This document shows positions 1 through 11,829 of a stretch of DNA of 64,000 bases, piece after piece. Numbering within the stretch: the first letter of the stretch is position 1; the number at the start of each line of letters is the position of its first letter. The position numbers and the translations under genes were made by a program. Source of the stretch: Megalonaias nervosa (taxonomy: Eukaryota > Mollusca > Bivalvia > Unionida > Unionidae); NCBI GenBank assembly GCA_016617855.1, contig JAECUM010001875.1:62001-126000 (forward strand), in the 5' to 3' direction. Below the pieces are notes generated by a model that saw only the letters and a program-made list of their open reading frames with translations, was not told the origin of the DNA and made no database searches.

Positions 1-1578
1 TACCTTTATTATTTGAATCTACATGTGTTTGAAACATATGTTTTCTATTCTGAAGCAGAGTCAGATGCTAATTTCAGCAATGAGTTTTCCAAACTCATGT
101 ATAAAAAGACTGAAATTCCATAAATTAAACATTGTCTTAATCTTTTCTGTTGCGACTAGGATAAACTCTCAAAAGATTCTTTTCATTACAATTTTACTTT
201 CATCATCAACCAATCCTGGCCAGCCAAACCAATACAGACTCTATTTTATGTTCACCCATTTTGATACTGATTCCCGTTCTTCCACATCATTTGCACTGGA
301 ACTCCTCCAGTTTCAGCAGAAACCACATGTGCATATAAATTGTATTAGTACCAATCTGAACTTCCCTGGATAATTAACAGTGTAGATATATAATGCTACT
401 GAGAAAGAAAATAACATACTACATAGATATTTTAAACATAACCATAACAAATGAAATTTACACTTAAAACTAAAGTAGACTAAGAGGTTATCCAGAAAAC
501 ATGGTTACTTCCTATGATGGTGTTTCTAAAAAGAAAAAAATTATGCAGATCTCAAGGTCATAATTATACTACATAGATGCTACATTTTAGGACAGCCATC
601 AAAAACTGCAAGAGCAGGTACTCAGAGTTTCTGAAAGAAGGATAGACAAACTGATAGAAGGACATGACTAACCCTATATACCTATGGCCATATGCATGCA
701 GGTGATTTTTGAGAACTGATTTGGTGAATTCTGACTCGTTGATGGGTTAGGTCCCACACTTAGTTGTTTGACATTATGAGGGTTATGCTCCCATCCAACA
801 AAGAAGTTTGATCCAGGCATGAAAAGTATTAATTATGGTCTTCACTTCCAAGAAGGTTGATGTAAATGGCACTCTCCTCTGGTCCCCAGCTGCCGCTGAC
901 CATGGTGAAGCACAGCAACAGGTGGGCACCCCAACCATACAAACTAGCATTATACAGACCATAATGTCCAGTAGGGATTTTTTCAGAGCCATTCCTGCCG
1001 TATGCCATTCTGCTCTTTCAATGATGTAGTGACTGTTTTATTTCAGTTACATTTGTAATATGAGGATCTGTTTGACTAGACAAGGCATGACACTGGGCCA
1101 GGAGGACCATCTGCAGTGGGTACATGAAGAGAGGTAGAGCAGTTTATGTCGCTGTATTGATTTACCAAGGGGCTGCAAAAACAGGAATCCATCACTGAAA
1201 TCAACTCCTTTTTGGTAACTGACTCTTAGAGCTCCCAAATCCATGCAATGTGCATGGAGGGAGGTGATTGAGATGAGTCAAACAATTCCATATCAAGATG
1301 GGCAAGGTGCTTTAAGGGAGCAATATCCTTCAGTTCTCAGTTCACAAGAAATTCCAACTGGGAGAAGAGGGTGAGGAGACTGTTGTTATTCTGCAGTAGA
1401 ACTAACCATACCATATGTTGACAAGATTGACCTGAACAGGGTGACAACACAGTAGATGATCATTGTGAATGCCCACAGACTGAGGCTAAGTGCACAAAAC
1501 AGGTATATGATTCCATGAAACATAAACTGAAGGATACACAAAATCGGTATATGGTTCCATGAATCATAAAATGAAGGC
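1..1578. other. Unassigned AT-rich sequence
   Basis: No recognisable gene, repeat with clear ends or RNA. Chance-length open frames on both strands (for example 23-373 plus, 783-992 minus) match no family I know. It lies downstream of the last readable convertase exon, so it may be a further intron of that gene or flanking DNA. Confidence 0.5.
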
Positions 1579-2158
1579 TGGTTTGGTTTGGTTTTGTGAG
1601 TTTAATACCATTTTTTTTAGCACATGATAGGTTATACATGGCGGCCAGTATATTTGGCAGAGGATAAACTTAGGAAGATCCCAAGAAGAAACAACGATGC
1701 AATGGATGTGATGTGAAGTGATTATGATTTTTAACATAGCTTTAACAATTTTTCAGTCATATCGCTACGATGTCTGCAGTGTGGCAGTTTATAGTGATGT
1801 CTAGCACTGTGGCATCATGCCGCAGACATGTAGGATGATGTCCCACCCAGTCACATTATCCTGACACCAGGCCAACCAGTCCTAACACTAACCTCTTAAT
1901 GCTCAGCGCCAAGCGAGGCAGCTGTTAGTACCACTTTTATAAGTCTTTGGTATGACTCGACCAGGGACTGAACCCACGACCTCCCGCATCTGAGGCGGAT
2001 GCTCAAACCACTAGGCCATCGGATGATGCAATGGAAGCTACTGGCAAGCTCTGTCACATACCCATGTGGGCCAAGTCAAAAATAGAACCCACATAGACAG
2101 AAGTGAGATGTGAGTGATCTGTAAAGGTGAGTGTCTCACATCACTTTGCCACCTGAGA
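1579..2158 (-). mobile_element. tRNA-derived SINE, family A, interrupted copy
   Basis: On the minus strand this reads as a tRNA-like head near 2158 (degenerate A box, B box GGGTTCTATTT), a body containing the conserved GTATGTGAcAgAGCTTGCCAGTAGCTTCC-type block, and a 3' end complementary to 'gtttaatacca...gcacatgatagg...tacatggcggccag'. The same 3' end recurs near 19.43, 21.36 and 29.95 kb, which defines the family. This copy is split by family-B SINE 1707-2024. The call rests on comparison between copies inside the window. Confidence 0.7.
1707..2024 (-). mobile_element. tRNA-derived SINE, family B, with 11-bp target duplication
   Basis: The minus strand starts with a tRNA-like head: A box TGGCCTAGTGG, an anticodon-arm-like stretch, and B box GTGGGTTCAGTCCC. 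A roughly 230-bp unrelated body follows. It is flanked by exact 11-bp direct repeats GATGCAATGGA at 1696-1706 and 2025-2035, so it inserted by target-primed reverse transcription into the older family-A SINE. A second copy of the same family lies at 36233-36540. Confidence 0.88.
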
Positions 2159-2681
2159 CCATACTGCATTTAAGATTGGCATAATTTTTAATTAAGACGA
2201 ATTAAACATCATAAAAGGTACTTTTAAGAAAACCTCATGTTGATATGACCATTTGTTCAGGAGGAGTAGAAAGATTTTAAAAGATGGCTGTGGCAACCAT
2301 ACTGTAAGTCTGAGCAGCACCATTTTCACTCAGGACCAACTAGACTTTGGGATGAATGTATGCATAAAGTTTCATGGCAATCCTCTAAGTATTTTAAGAG
2401 AAGCACTGATAACAAAGTTGTGCTAATAGATAGATAATAGACAACAGCCTATGACCAATAGAGCTAACAACCAGCATTGTTCCTCTGATCTCCTTTGTGC
2501 ATGGAGACCAGGCGATGATCCACAACTAAGAAACTGTTCATAGTCCCCTTCTTGAAGTACAAACACTTACATGGTTTTATAATGGGAGTTAATCTGTGCA
2601 GCCAGCTTGGATTCCTACATCTGCCCTTACACCCCTGGAGTCATAGCTTAAAAGCCACTGAAATCTACACTTACAGGAAAT

Positions 2682-2765
2682 GCAATGGCTTAGTGGTTAA
2701 TGCAATGGACTTGCGACAAGAAGGTTGAGGGTTCATTTCCCACTATGTGATCAGCCTGAATCCTC
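2682..2765 (+). mobile_element. tRNA-derived SINE head, family C
   Basis: Plus-strand Pol III promoter elements: A box TGGCTTAGTGG near 2686 and B box GAGGGTTCATTTCCC near 2727, with tRNA-like spacing. No intact tRNA cloverleaf is apparent, and the sequence runs on into the repeats at 2772-3125, so I read it as a SINE head, not a functional tRNA gene. The 3' end is not resolved. Confidence 0.6.
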
Positions 2766-2771
2766 ATTAAC

Positions 2772-3125
2772 ACAAGTGGATGTCACTCTTAACTGAATTC
2801 AGCTGAGATCTTGATTATACAGGCTTATCCTAGTCTGATCAAAATATCAAGAGAATTATATTCTCTAGAGTGTTCACAAGCTCAGCCAATCAGAGGCATG
2901 ATCACCTCATTAATATGTGTGGATGTTTCTCATAACTGAACTTGTATAAGCTCGTGATGATACAGGCTTACATACCAAATTCGATCAGAAATATGGCCTA
3001 TACAGTTTGGATGTCACTTATAATCAAACTTACCCAAGATCATGGTGATGCAAAATTATATACTAAATTTGATCAAAATCTGATCAGAAATATGGCCTCT
3101 ATAGTGTTCACAAGCTCAATCTGAT
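2772..3125 (+). repeat. Three imperfect tandem copies of a ~90-150 bp unit
   Basis: The theme 'GGATGTcactcataActgaa ... gatgatacaggctta ... gatcagaaatatgg' recurs starting near 2776, 2922 and 3008. The phrases 'agtgttcacaagctca' near 2868 and 3105 mark the same position in two copies. It may be the expanded body of the SINE at 2682. Confidence 0.55.
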
Positions 3126-4605
3126 GCAGGTGAGCTACAATGACTAATCAGGAAATGCCAAACCCAAAGTGAAAACTGTATCAATAAAGTACCAAAGAAA
3201 AACATTTGCACAAATCATTGCAGTATCTGCAAGAAAAACATGAAACTGGGAGTATTAACAATACAAGATCATAGAAAAGTAGGCAAAAAAAAAATTATGC
3301 AAAAGTATTAAGTTACTTTTGCGCTGAGATAACCTTCATTATAAATACTATACAAACTTTAAAGGTAGACATGTCCAAATAAAGATGAATATTGAGAAGT
3401 GATACAATGTTGATAATAATGCAGTGAACTGAACAACATCTGGCATGTGGTGACCACCTTGCAGTGGTAAGGAGAATTATAATTGTATCCTCGAATACCT
3501 AAGGATATGGTAATAGAGTACATCTATGTTTATATGCATACACACATGATGCTGCTGAACTACTACACAGTTAAACCCAAGTACATGAAACTTGAGTCAA
3601 TTATTGGTGTAGACTGAGCCAATAGTTTCAAAATTTTTATTATGCCTCTGGGAGTGGGGCTATGGGAGTTGAGTTAATATTACATACATTTCAATTAAAT
3701 CACCAGCTGTATGTCTCACATGTCTGAGAATAACACATGTAATCAATGACCAAACTGTCAACACATTTAAGACATACATGGACCCCTGGGTGATGCTCTG
3801 AGATCTTTCTGTACTCCTACAAACTTAGTCAACAAACCATCAATATCCCCACCCAATAACCACATACACACTTAATGGCATAAAAAGACAGAACTTACAC
3901 AAGCAACTAACTCTGGCGTCCATAACTACCTCTGGCTAGTAACATGAAATCAATAATAAAACTATATCATCTTGTGAATCATATCTACAGTTGCTTGAGC
4001 ATAAAAACACAAATGCTCATAAGGAATTGGCATTTTCTACTTGGGAACTCTTTACCCTCAGGGATCTACTCTAGAAGCTCAAAATTTGGTGTGGTCAAAA
4101 TGTGTCAGCACAGGGATATATGTTTAGCAAATAGAATTCTAGTGGATTTAGTTTTATCACTTCAATATGTATAAGGTATAAGAACAACATAACCAGTAAG
4201 AGACCAGGCCAGGATTACACTATCACAACTTTTGTTCTCACTAAGAAACTGGAGTTTAAATTCTATGATGTTACTTTACACCTAATGCCATGTCATGTTG
4301 GAATGATGCCCATCCATAGGTTATCATTTCTAAAATAAATTTGTAAATTTGTTTAATGGCATAGACATTACATTGAACTAAACTGTTTCAACAAAACAAA
4401 GTAAAAATAAACTTCCTGTGCAAAACAAATGTCTGAAAATCACCCATAAATGAATACAAACCCAAAATGTAACATGAGTGTAAAAATCTGGTAATATGTA
4501 AATAACAGCCTTAATAGTGAATATAATCTCTGCAACTACGAAGCACAACTGAAAACCATAAACAGTACTAATACATTGATTCTGAACCTACATGCTCACT
4601 ACTGA
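3126..4605. other. Unassigned AT-rich sequence
   Basis: I see no gene, SINE or well-bounded repeat. No minus-strand stretch shows the Cys-rich furin-like repeats that would be expected if the convertase continued here. Confidence 0.5.
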
Positions 4606-5069
4606 TTAGATACCAATCACAACAAGCATGCAGATGACATGATCACAGGTCACATGACACAAAGATGTTTGATGATCCTTGCCTGCTGTAAGGTTGACTC
4701 TTATCATCCTCAAGTACTGTGTGGTGGACATATTATTCCGTTTAGCCAGAGTTTCAAATATACACACATGATGCTGATCATCAAAGGAATGTGAATTGAG
4801 TTTTGAGATATGTGAAGGATATTGGTCACTTTTTGGAGGAAAGTTATTGAGTGGATGACTATATTTAAATTTTTTGCTTTGTCTGAAAGGGAAGTAATTG
4901 TGAGAGTAAATATCCCGATTGTGTGCGCGATCTTTACGTCGTGGAATTTTTATCGTGGTTGTTGCAGCAGTACTAGTGGAGGTGGAAGTAGTGGTTGTAT
5001 CAGGCTGCTGAGGATGTCGATCCGTCCCAAATAATACTAGCACCCAATCCTTTAACCTAGCACCTCGGA
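4606..5069 (-). CDS. Proprotein convertase, exon for the end of the P domain and Thr-rich linker
   Basis: The acceptor TTTGCAG ends at 5070 and the exon begins TC CGA GGT. Joined in phase 1 to the exon ending at 29341, it gives SSFRGARLKDWVLVLFGT, the conserved last strand of the convertase P domain (compare the kLkeWsLvLyGT motif of PCSK5-like enzymes). A Thr/Ser-rich, probably O-glycosylated linker follows (about 16 Thr/Ser in 20 residues), then a basic IPRRKDR stretch. The frame stays open to TAA at 4606-4608, which is long for such AT-rich DNA and argues that much of it is coding. The 3' boundary is not fixed: GTAAAG at 4937 is a plausible donor, a weaker GTATCT lies near 4613, or the exon may be terminal. 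No membrane segment or Cys-rich repeat is evident. Confidence 0.82.
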
Positions 5070-6784
5070 CTGCAAACAAAGTATACAAGAAAACATAGTC
5101 ACTCTCATGTTAGTGTTAGTATTATGCAAATGCAAACTAGTGTCAAACCAATGGCAAATCAAACCTATCTAAGTAGCCCCAGTGGCTTATAAGTATGATA
5201 TAAATATTGGTTGTGTAAGAATAGAATGAAGGTCATTTCATGCTGCCAGCAGCATGATTAACAAGATGGAATCATGTACAATCTGTTTTACTTTCTTGAT
5301 TTTGCAGCATATCTACTATACTAGTGCATATATTTGGTAATGAATAAAAATGCTGAATTTCATACACTGTGTTTGCTTCACATCTAAAAACTTGTAACCT
5401 TCATACTGAATGCTTTTTTGACCAACATTAAGTTTTTATAAAAACAAGAAACTTTCCTGACTCAGAAGCTCCTAATAAGATCAACTCTAAAAGTTACAGA
5501 ACCCTGTTTATGAAATTATTTTCTTAAAAAAGTTTCTGCTTCAACAAACTAAAACAGATTAAACTTACTGTCTCACTAATTTGATCATGTATTATATATT
5601 GTACGTTTCAGCACAATTGGGGCTATTTAGATAATGAAAATACAGTTGTCAGATATGAATACATTGAATACCTATTAACTGTAATTATATCTTAAACTGT
5701 ACTAGTATTTTATACCTTTTGAAGACAATTATTTAAAATCTTAACAGAGGTGGTATCTATTTATTGTGATTGTTACATCAATCATGCATGACTGATGAAG
5801 AAAATAGTAACCCAGTAGAAAGCAGTTTAAATTAGTTAAGTCATTTCCAATAATCTGTCATTAGTAATTACTAAATGTAATAAAATACAACTAATAAAAA
5901 CTTGAACAACAGAATAATTTCATCTAGGTCATACAGGTTCAATCAATTACGAAGGCTCAGAAAATGATATTTTCAGCCTTGTTTATTAATTTGGGTAAAT
6001 TTATACTCAACTTTGATTATAATCCAATGTGAATATATTTCATATTGCTCAGTGCAAGCTGCAACACTGCAAATATTGCACTGTTTTGGTTAAAACATAC
6101 TGAATTTAAACAAAAACTTATGTGATACTTTTAAAATGTGAAAATTAAATAAAGTGCTACTTTCTTCTGAAAAATTTCAAGATATTAAACATTATTTTGG
6201 ACATTCAGCTATTTTTGTTGGATAATTTAAAATTTTTCACCTTCCTTATATGAATTGTGTGAACTGGTCTTTCATGTGAATTTCTGATAAATTCTTTGTC
6301 CTATCTATGACACAGGTTAAGTATTGTACAAACTTTAAATAGGTGTACAAACTTCATGAAGCTGAGAGGAATTAACATTTAGGAGGATAATAAACTGAAG
6401 TAAAATGTAACCTTTTTTCTTTTTGTGCATATTACATCAAGATACGTCCGTGTCACTAGCTGAAATGTTATTATTAAGTGCATAAATAAAAACTTTAACT
6501 ATTTTCTAGTTTCTATGATCTGTGTTCATTATAAAAAATTCTTCACCTTCAGACTTCTGTGATTCATAGTACTCAGTAGTATCATTGGCAAACTGCAAAC
6601 AGTATTTTGCATTTTTTTATAGAAATAACCTGATCCACTGCTATATATAAACAAGTGCAACTTTATGCATTTTAATTCTAAAAACATTTAATAGCATATT
6701 TTACACAATATGAATTATTTCAAGGACACTACCCTGTTTAAAGAGAAAGAATTAATGCAAACAATTAAGCCAAGGAAATTCATA
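5070..6784. other. Convertase intron, no recognised content
   Basis: First part of the ~24-kb intron between exons 29341 and 5069. It is AT-rich with poly-A and poly-T runs, and I see no ORF, hairpin element or tandem repeat of note. Confidence 0.55.
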
Positions 6785-6985
6785 TGCTTTGTTTACCAAC
6801 AAACAATGCATCTGTATTCCAAATCAGTGTTTTATCTGCTACCAAGTGATGCATTTGCACTTTTGTATCAGTATTTTTATGTTCAGTGACAAGTGATGCA
6901 TCTGCATTCTGCATTTGCATCAGTGTTTTGTTTACTGACGAGTGATGCATTTGCATCAGCATGTTTTGATTATCAACAAGCATCT
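6785..6985. repeat. Degenerate minisatellite around GTGATGCATTTGCA
   Basis: The core 'agtgatgcatYtgca' recurs near 6845, 6892 and 6943, each followed by 'tcagtgttttgtttac'-like sequence, with a fourth diverged unit near 6800. The apparent 67-codon minus frame here is an artefact of the repetition. Confidence 0.6.
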
Positions 6986-7130
6986 GAAATCTCTATCAGA
7001 TTGATTTGTTCACAATATTTAACCATATACAATATATGCCAAGCAGCTTAGACCCAGATATCCCAATACATAATACACCAGGAAGAGGGGGTATATGTTG
7101 TTTGTTTCAGATACTAATAACAAACACACT

Positions 7131-7195
7131 AGGCTGATCTACAGATGCATTATGTGACAGCAGGTCTTGGTCTACACTGTGTGCAGCTATGTGTA
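7131..7195. repeat. Dispersed 'gatctgct...cagatcaggatctatgctgt' repeat
   Basis: This AT-flanked segment contains 'ctgatctacagatgcattatgtgacagcaggtcttggtctacactgt'-like sequence. It matches in layout 8074-8150, the hairpin inside 11216-11438, and the satellite unit at 37862-38359. The two half-sites are roughly inverted copies of each other. It is probably a short palindromic non-autonomous element. Confidence 0.5.
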
Positions 7196-7239
7196 TGTTA
7201 CACAACAGAAAATATGATACTTTGGAGTTAAGTAGAGTA

Positions 7240-7400
7240 CAGTCATCCCTCACTTCATTGCAGGTCATTATAGGGCAGTCCCTTTTATAAGGCAGGTATA
7301 GTTATGGCTCACATTTCATTATTTACAGGAATATTATGTATAATGTACCTCAGTATTAGGTAGTCAACTTTTATGGATGGATTATAGTGAGGGAGTACTG
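7240..7400. mobile_element. Tc1/mariner (pogo/Tigger-type) MITE
   Basis: Terminal inverted repeats CAGTCATCCCTCAC and GTGAGGGAGTACTG (reverse complement CAGTACTCCCTCAC) are flanked by the dinucleotide TA on both sides (7238-7239, 7401-7402). This is the target duplication of the superfamily. At about 161 bp with no coding capacity it is a non-autonomous element. Confidence 0.78.
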
Positions 7401-7402
7401 TA

Positions 7403-9428
7403 TATGCTATTCTATATTATTGTAAAGGCATTGTCAGATTATATATAGTGGACATTCTAATGACCAGCTCAAAACTCAATCATATGCTATGTGTATATAG
7501 TAAATCAACCATGCATGCTGGACTTCCAATAAAATGCAATCAGGCATCTTGCTGTCTTAAGTAAACCATCTTAATTTTTTGTATACATTTGTAAAAAAAA
7601 CAATAATTTTAAAGAATTAAAAGAAAAAAAGATGCATGTGTTGCCTGTGAATTACAGCTTTTATTTGGAAACATATAATATGCAGTGTGTAGCACATGCT
7701 GGCATATTAATAGTACCAAGTTCTGCATCTAGTGCAGAGCAAATTCCAATAGCTGAGAGGTCTAGAGGGTTGACCTCTGAAAAAGGATGCCATGGATTTG
7801 AATAAATACAGTGACTTTTTTGTCAAAAATACTATAGAAAAATAATGGAGTTCCAAGATCCACAAGAAGAAGAAGAACCATGTTAATTCTCATGGACCTG
7901 AGAGGCCACATGTAAATATAATGTAGTCAAAATGAAGTTTTATTTATTATTTTCATTAGCCTCAGCTGATTGTCTAACACAGATTCCTCTCTATTAAGCA
8001 CAGGGAATAAAAAAAAAAATGGGCAGTCCACTTCTTAATTAATCAGTTAGGAGTCATCAATAGAACAAACGACATGGACACTGATCTGCTAGTACATTAT
8101 GTGACAACAGATCAGGATCTATACTGTTTGCAGATGGATGCAACTTATAAACCAGTATATATGGTATCTTGTCAATTTAACTTCTACATTACTGTATTAT
8201 CATATTTTTTGTACACAACAATTTTTCATAATCCATGAATGCTACAAAATTATTTTTCATCTAATTTATGGTACAGATAACTTTACTGTCATTAAATTTG
8301 GCAAATTAGGTATCTAAGAAAATAATTATTTCTTTTTGTCTTCTAAATATTTGAACCTTTGATAAAGTAAAATACTACAAAAGTGTACAACACATTGCAG
8401 ACTACACTGTATTTTCAGTCCATCAAAATCAAGATGATCCTTGGCACTGCCAGGACTCCACCACCAAGAAAAGGATTTTTTTTTGGTAATTAAATCTCAT
8501 ACTTCAGAAAATACCAAAAATAGTAAGTCCAGGCACATAGCTAAGATCAGTTATACAAGTCATTTAATGCTGATATTTTTTAAATTAGGTGTAATTTATT
8601 CGGATATATAAAATATGTTTGCAGGTCAAAAGCAGTTTTTCTAATCTTTCTGACAAAGCTTAAGGTTTTGTCCATCAAAATGATACAAAATGTATTCTCT
8701 GATGGTACTTTAAGGCAAATCCAAAGCTTAAATCAAACAAACACATACATTGCTATAGTAAAGCTTTAAGGACTGTATTTGGATTACAATTTTGTGCCAT
8801 ATAAATGTAAGAACAAAAACTTTTACTGAGTGTACAGCAGAAACCCATTGATGTTAAATGTGAATAATATATTTTATTTACTTTGTTTTCTTTAAAAAAG
8901 AAACTAAAAAAATGAGATTGTCCACATACATATATGCCAATCAATTCATAAGGAAAAAAAGTATTTTCTACGTCTTATCTGAGAAAATTTGTTTCTTTGA
9001 ACTTGTTCCACAGCTGACTGAGTAATAACTGACAATTTTTTTTACACACTTACTCTAAAGTATTAATAAGCAAGTTCTTTCATATGATGTCAATGGATTT
9101 CTGGTGAGGATGAAAAAAACCACTTCTGAGCTATGAAAAGAAGAGCACATCTCTAGATGACTTAAAATGAAAACAGAGCAATCATGCAGTACTTTCCAAC
9201 AATGTTTTCCAGTAATAAGCAATCACTGTAAAATATTTTCAATTTTCTTAAATATGACTCATTTAAATCTTTCAACAGTTACAGTTTTCTAGTGAAGAAT
9301 ATTTTCTATATGACAAACTCAGCATATAATCATATACAGTATTATGACATGGAAGCTTTTCATTTCATACATACACATGCAGCCATCACAAAGGGTCTTG
9401 TCAATACCAGTGTCACTTATTCATGAGA
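7403..9428. other. Convertase intron with one dispersed palindromic repeat
   Basis: Apart from a copy of the 'gatctgct...cagatcaggatctatactgttt' repeat at about 8074-8150, I find nothing bounded. Short open frames (such as 8753-8944 minus) are unconvincing. Confidence 0.5.
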
Positions 9429-9715
9429 CTGTAGACATTGATATTAGACTTATTCTCTGTAGACATTGATATTAGACTTATTCTCTGTAGACATTGGTAT
9501 CAGACTTATTTCTCTGTAGACATTGATATTAGACTTATTTCTCTGTAGACATTGATATTAGACTTATTCTCTGTAGACATTGGTATCAGACTTATTTCTC
9601 TGTAGACACTGATATCAGACTTATTTCTCTGTAGACACTGATATCAGACTTATTTCTCTGTAGACATTGATATTAGATTTATTTCTCTGTAGACATTGAT
9701 ATTAGACTTATTTCT
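9429..9715. repeat. Minisatellite, ten units of 28-29 bp
   Basis: The unit CTGTAGACATTGATATTAGA followed by CTTATTTCT is repeated ten times in direct orientation. Variants are ordered: units carrying 'ggtatcag' alternate with 'gatattag', and two adjacent units carry 'cactgatatcag'. This suggests growth by block duplication. Confidence 0.92.
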
Positions 9716-11215
9716 AACTATTTAAGCTTAAACATATTTGGAAATTATTAATAAAGATCTTCAAACTGTAGAAAAACTGTATGCAACTTTACATACTTCT
9801 TTATTCTTTAGTGCCAAGTTAGAGTACTATTTCTTCCATGATTGGGGAGTGGCGCTTATCGCAGGAGAAATATGGTAACCTAACCATATTTCTGACAGTT
9901 TACATTCAATCTTTTGCAGTCATTACTTATCAAATGTATCATCAGATTTACAGTGACTATGCATATTTATTAATTTGGAAGGATAAGAACATCCATATGT
10001 TAATATATGAACAACATAGTACTAAAATTGAAAAAGTTTTATAGAACATATTAATTTAGTAAAATATATACACAAAATGGTGACACATCACATTTCTTGA
10101 AGTAAATTTAAAACATGGGAATGCATGTGAGCATCTTTCATTGCATGTATTTTAACTATTTTACATACATGCTTATAGACATGAAATCAGTTGATTAGAA
10201 ACAGCTGAAAACTGAAATATTGCCCCAAATCTCATTTTTGCACAACACACAAAAATAATTTAAAAAGCTTTTCTCAACTAAAAAGCTGAAAGCATGGAAC
10301 TGAAAGTTTTCATTTCTGTGATTAAAATATGTGCAATGTGGTATTTGGTAAAAAGCCTAATATAACCATCAATCAAAAACCGTATTATTAATATGAAGCT
10401 AATAGATTATTGTATATACTTTTTATATTCCTTCCTATGACAGCAAGTTTTCATTATTCCCTTGATGGCAACACAGCAGTAACAAAGATGATTCTTTGCA
10501 AGAATATGTATATAAAATATATATTCAGAAGCTTATTCCTGCCAAGCCACTGAAAATTATATAAAGCACATGTGAAAGACTGATAAATGAAGCTTTCAAC
10601 TTTACTTACAAACACCGCTGCTGTTGTTGTACAAATAATACAAAGGAACAGCTAAAAATATCAACAAAAATTTGGAAATAAAAAGAGCAGGAGTTGTCAA
10701 CAAAATGATTTTTCTAATGCATCACCCCCAAAAAAGAAAAAAAAAAACCCCAAAACAAACATACAGTCTGTACTAGAAAGCACTCACTATGTAATAATCT
10801 GAATAACAACATGAATATTTGTATGCATGAGTATGTACTGGACATGTAGCAGCAGACCAAAACTGTGTGAAGAAAACTATGTGAAGAAAGGAACATTCAT
10901 TTTTTTAAGTAGCAATATTTATTTCCTACCAAGATATTAATCTGAACTGATAAAAATCTTTTGCCTCAAGGCTGTTCATTCACACTTACTAGTATCTGCT
11001 TTGTGTAAACTGACATAGTAATTACCTTCAGAAAGTTCAATTTACCATTGCCAAAAAGCTCAATATTTAACCTCTAAAGATCTCTTTTATCTATACAAAT
11101 CAGGAAGAAATCAATCCAATTCTTGTAAAGCATCTTATTCTGATGTATGCCACTGACTTGATGATTTGGACATGGTAATTGAGCTGTAAAAGGTAACAGT
11201 CTGACAAAGTGCTCT
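9716..11215. other. Convertase intron, no recognised content
   Basis: AT-rich intronic sequence. I saw no element termini, repeat or credible coding frame; the frame at 9838-10044 resembles nothing I know. Confidence 0.5.
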
Positions 11216-11438
11216 ACCATATATACTCACATATAAGTCGAGTCTAACTGCAAAAGTTGAGTCTAACTACAAACAACATAGACCCTGATCTGCCATCACA
11301 TGCACAGCAGATCAGGGTCTATGTTGTTTTGTTCTACTGATTACTCCAAACAAACAGACTAGACGCAGATCTGCTGGTGCATTATGTAAATCTGAGTCTC
11401 AGCAGTTTGACTCAACTTGTAATCGAGAACGTATGTTA
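11216..11438. mobile_element. MITE with 'catataYactc' inverted ends and an internal hairpin
   Basis: The left end 'catatatactcacatataagtcgagtc' and the reverse complement of the right end 'catacgttctcgattacaagttgagtc' match along about 30 bp, defining imperfect terminal inverted repeats. The left-end style (TATACTCxxxTATAAG) is shared with the larger element at 57732-60321. The interior carries the strong palindrome at 11273-11325. Confidence 0.65.
11273..11325. repeat. Near-perfect hairpin
   Basis: AACATAGACCCTGATCTGC and its inverted partner GCAGATCAGGGTCTATGTT pair perfectly over about 19 bp around a short AT/CA-rich loop. It is the inverted-repeat core of the dispersed family also seen at 7131, 8074 and in the 37.9-kb satellite. 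Confidence 0.85.
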
Positions 11439-11829
11439 CACACTTGACTGAGTTTCAGAGATCATGTGGAATGAATATGTAACAATTACATAGTACCATA
11501 TTTACCGTGTACAACACACACAAAACTGGGAAGATGTGCTGATCCAGACCTGCCACTGTATAATGCTATGGTAGATAAAGGTTTGCACTATTCTCTTGCA
11601 ATCACAAGAGTTCTGCAAAATGTGGTGCCTTTCCTGCTCCACTGAGGCATATTACTAATGCCCAACAAAGTCAATGGAGTGGGAAAAATAGGTTACCATG
11701 ACCTCATTTTTTTTGTGATGATTAGTACCCCACTATGAATATACCCATCAAGTCCATACCTGCCATAACATGTGTCATACTGAAAACATGATTTTGTTTA
11801 CTCCCAAATCCCAGACATAGCTTGTTTTT

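Noticed and set aside
2682..2765. A functional tRNA gene
   Set aside because: A and B boxes are present, but the acceptor and anticodon arms do not pair convincingly and it grades into a repeat; a SINE head fits better.
6780..6983. 67-codon minus frame rich in Met, Gln, His and Asp
   Set aside because: Produced by the GATGCATTTGCA minisatellite.
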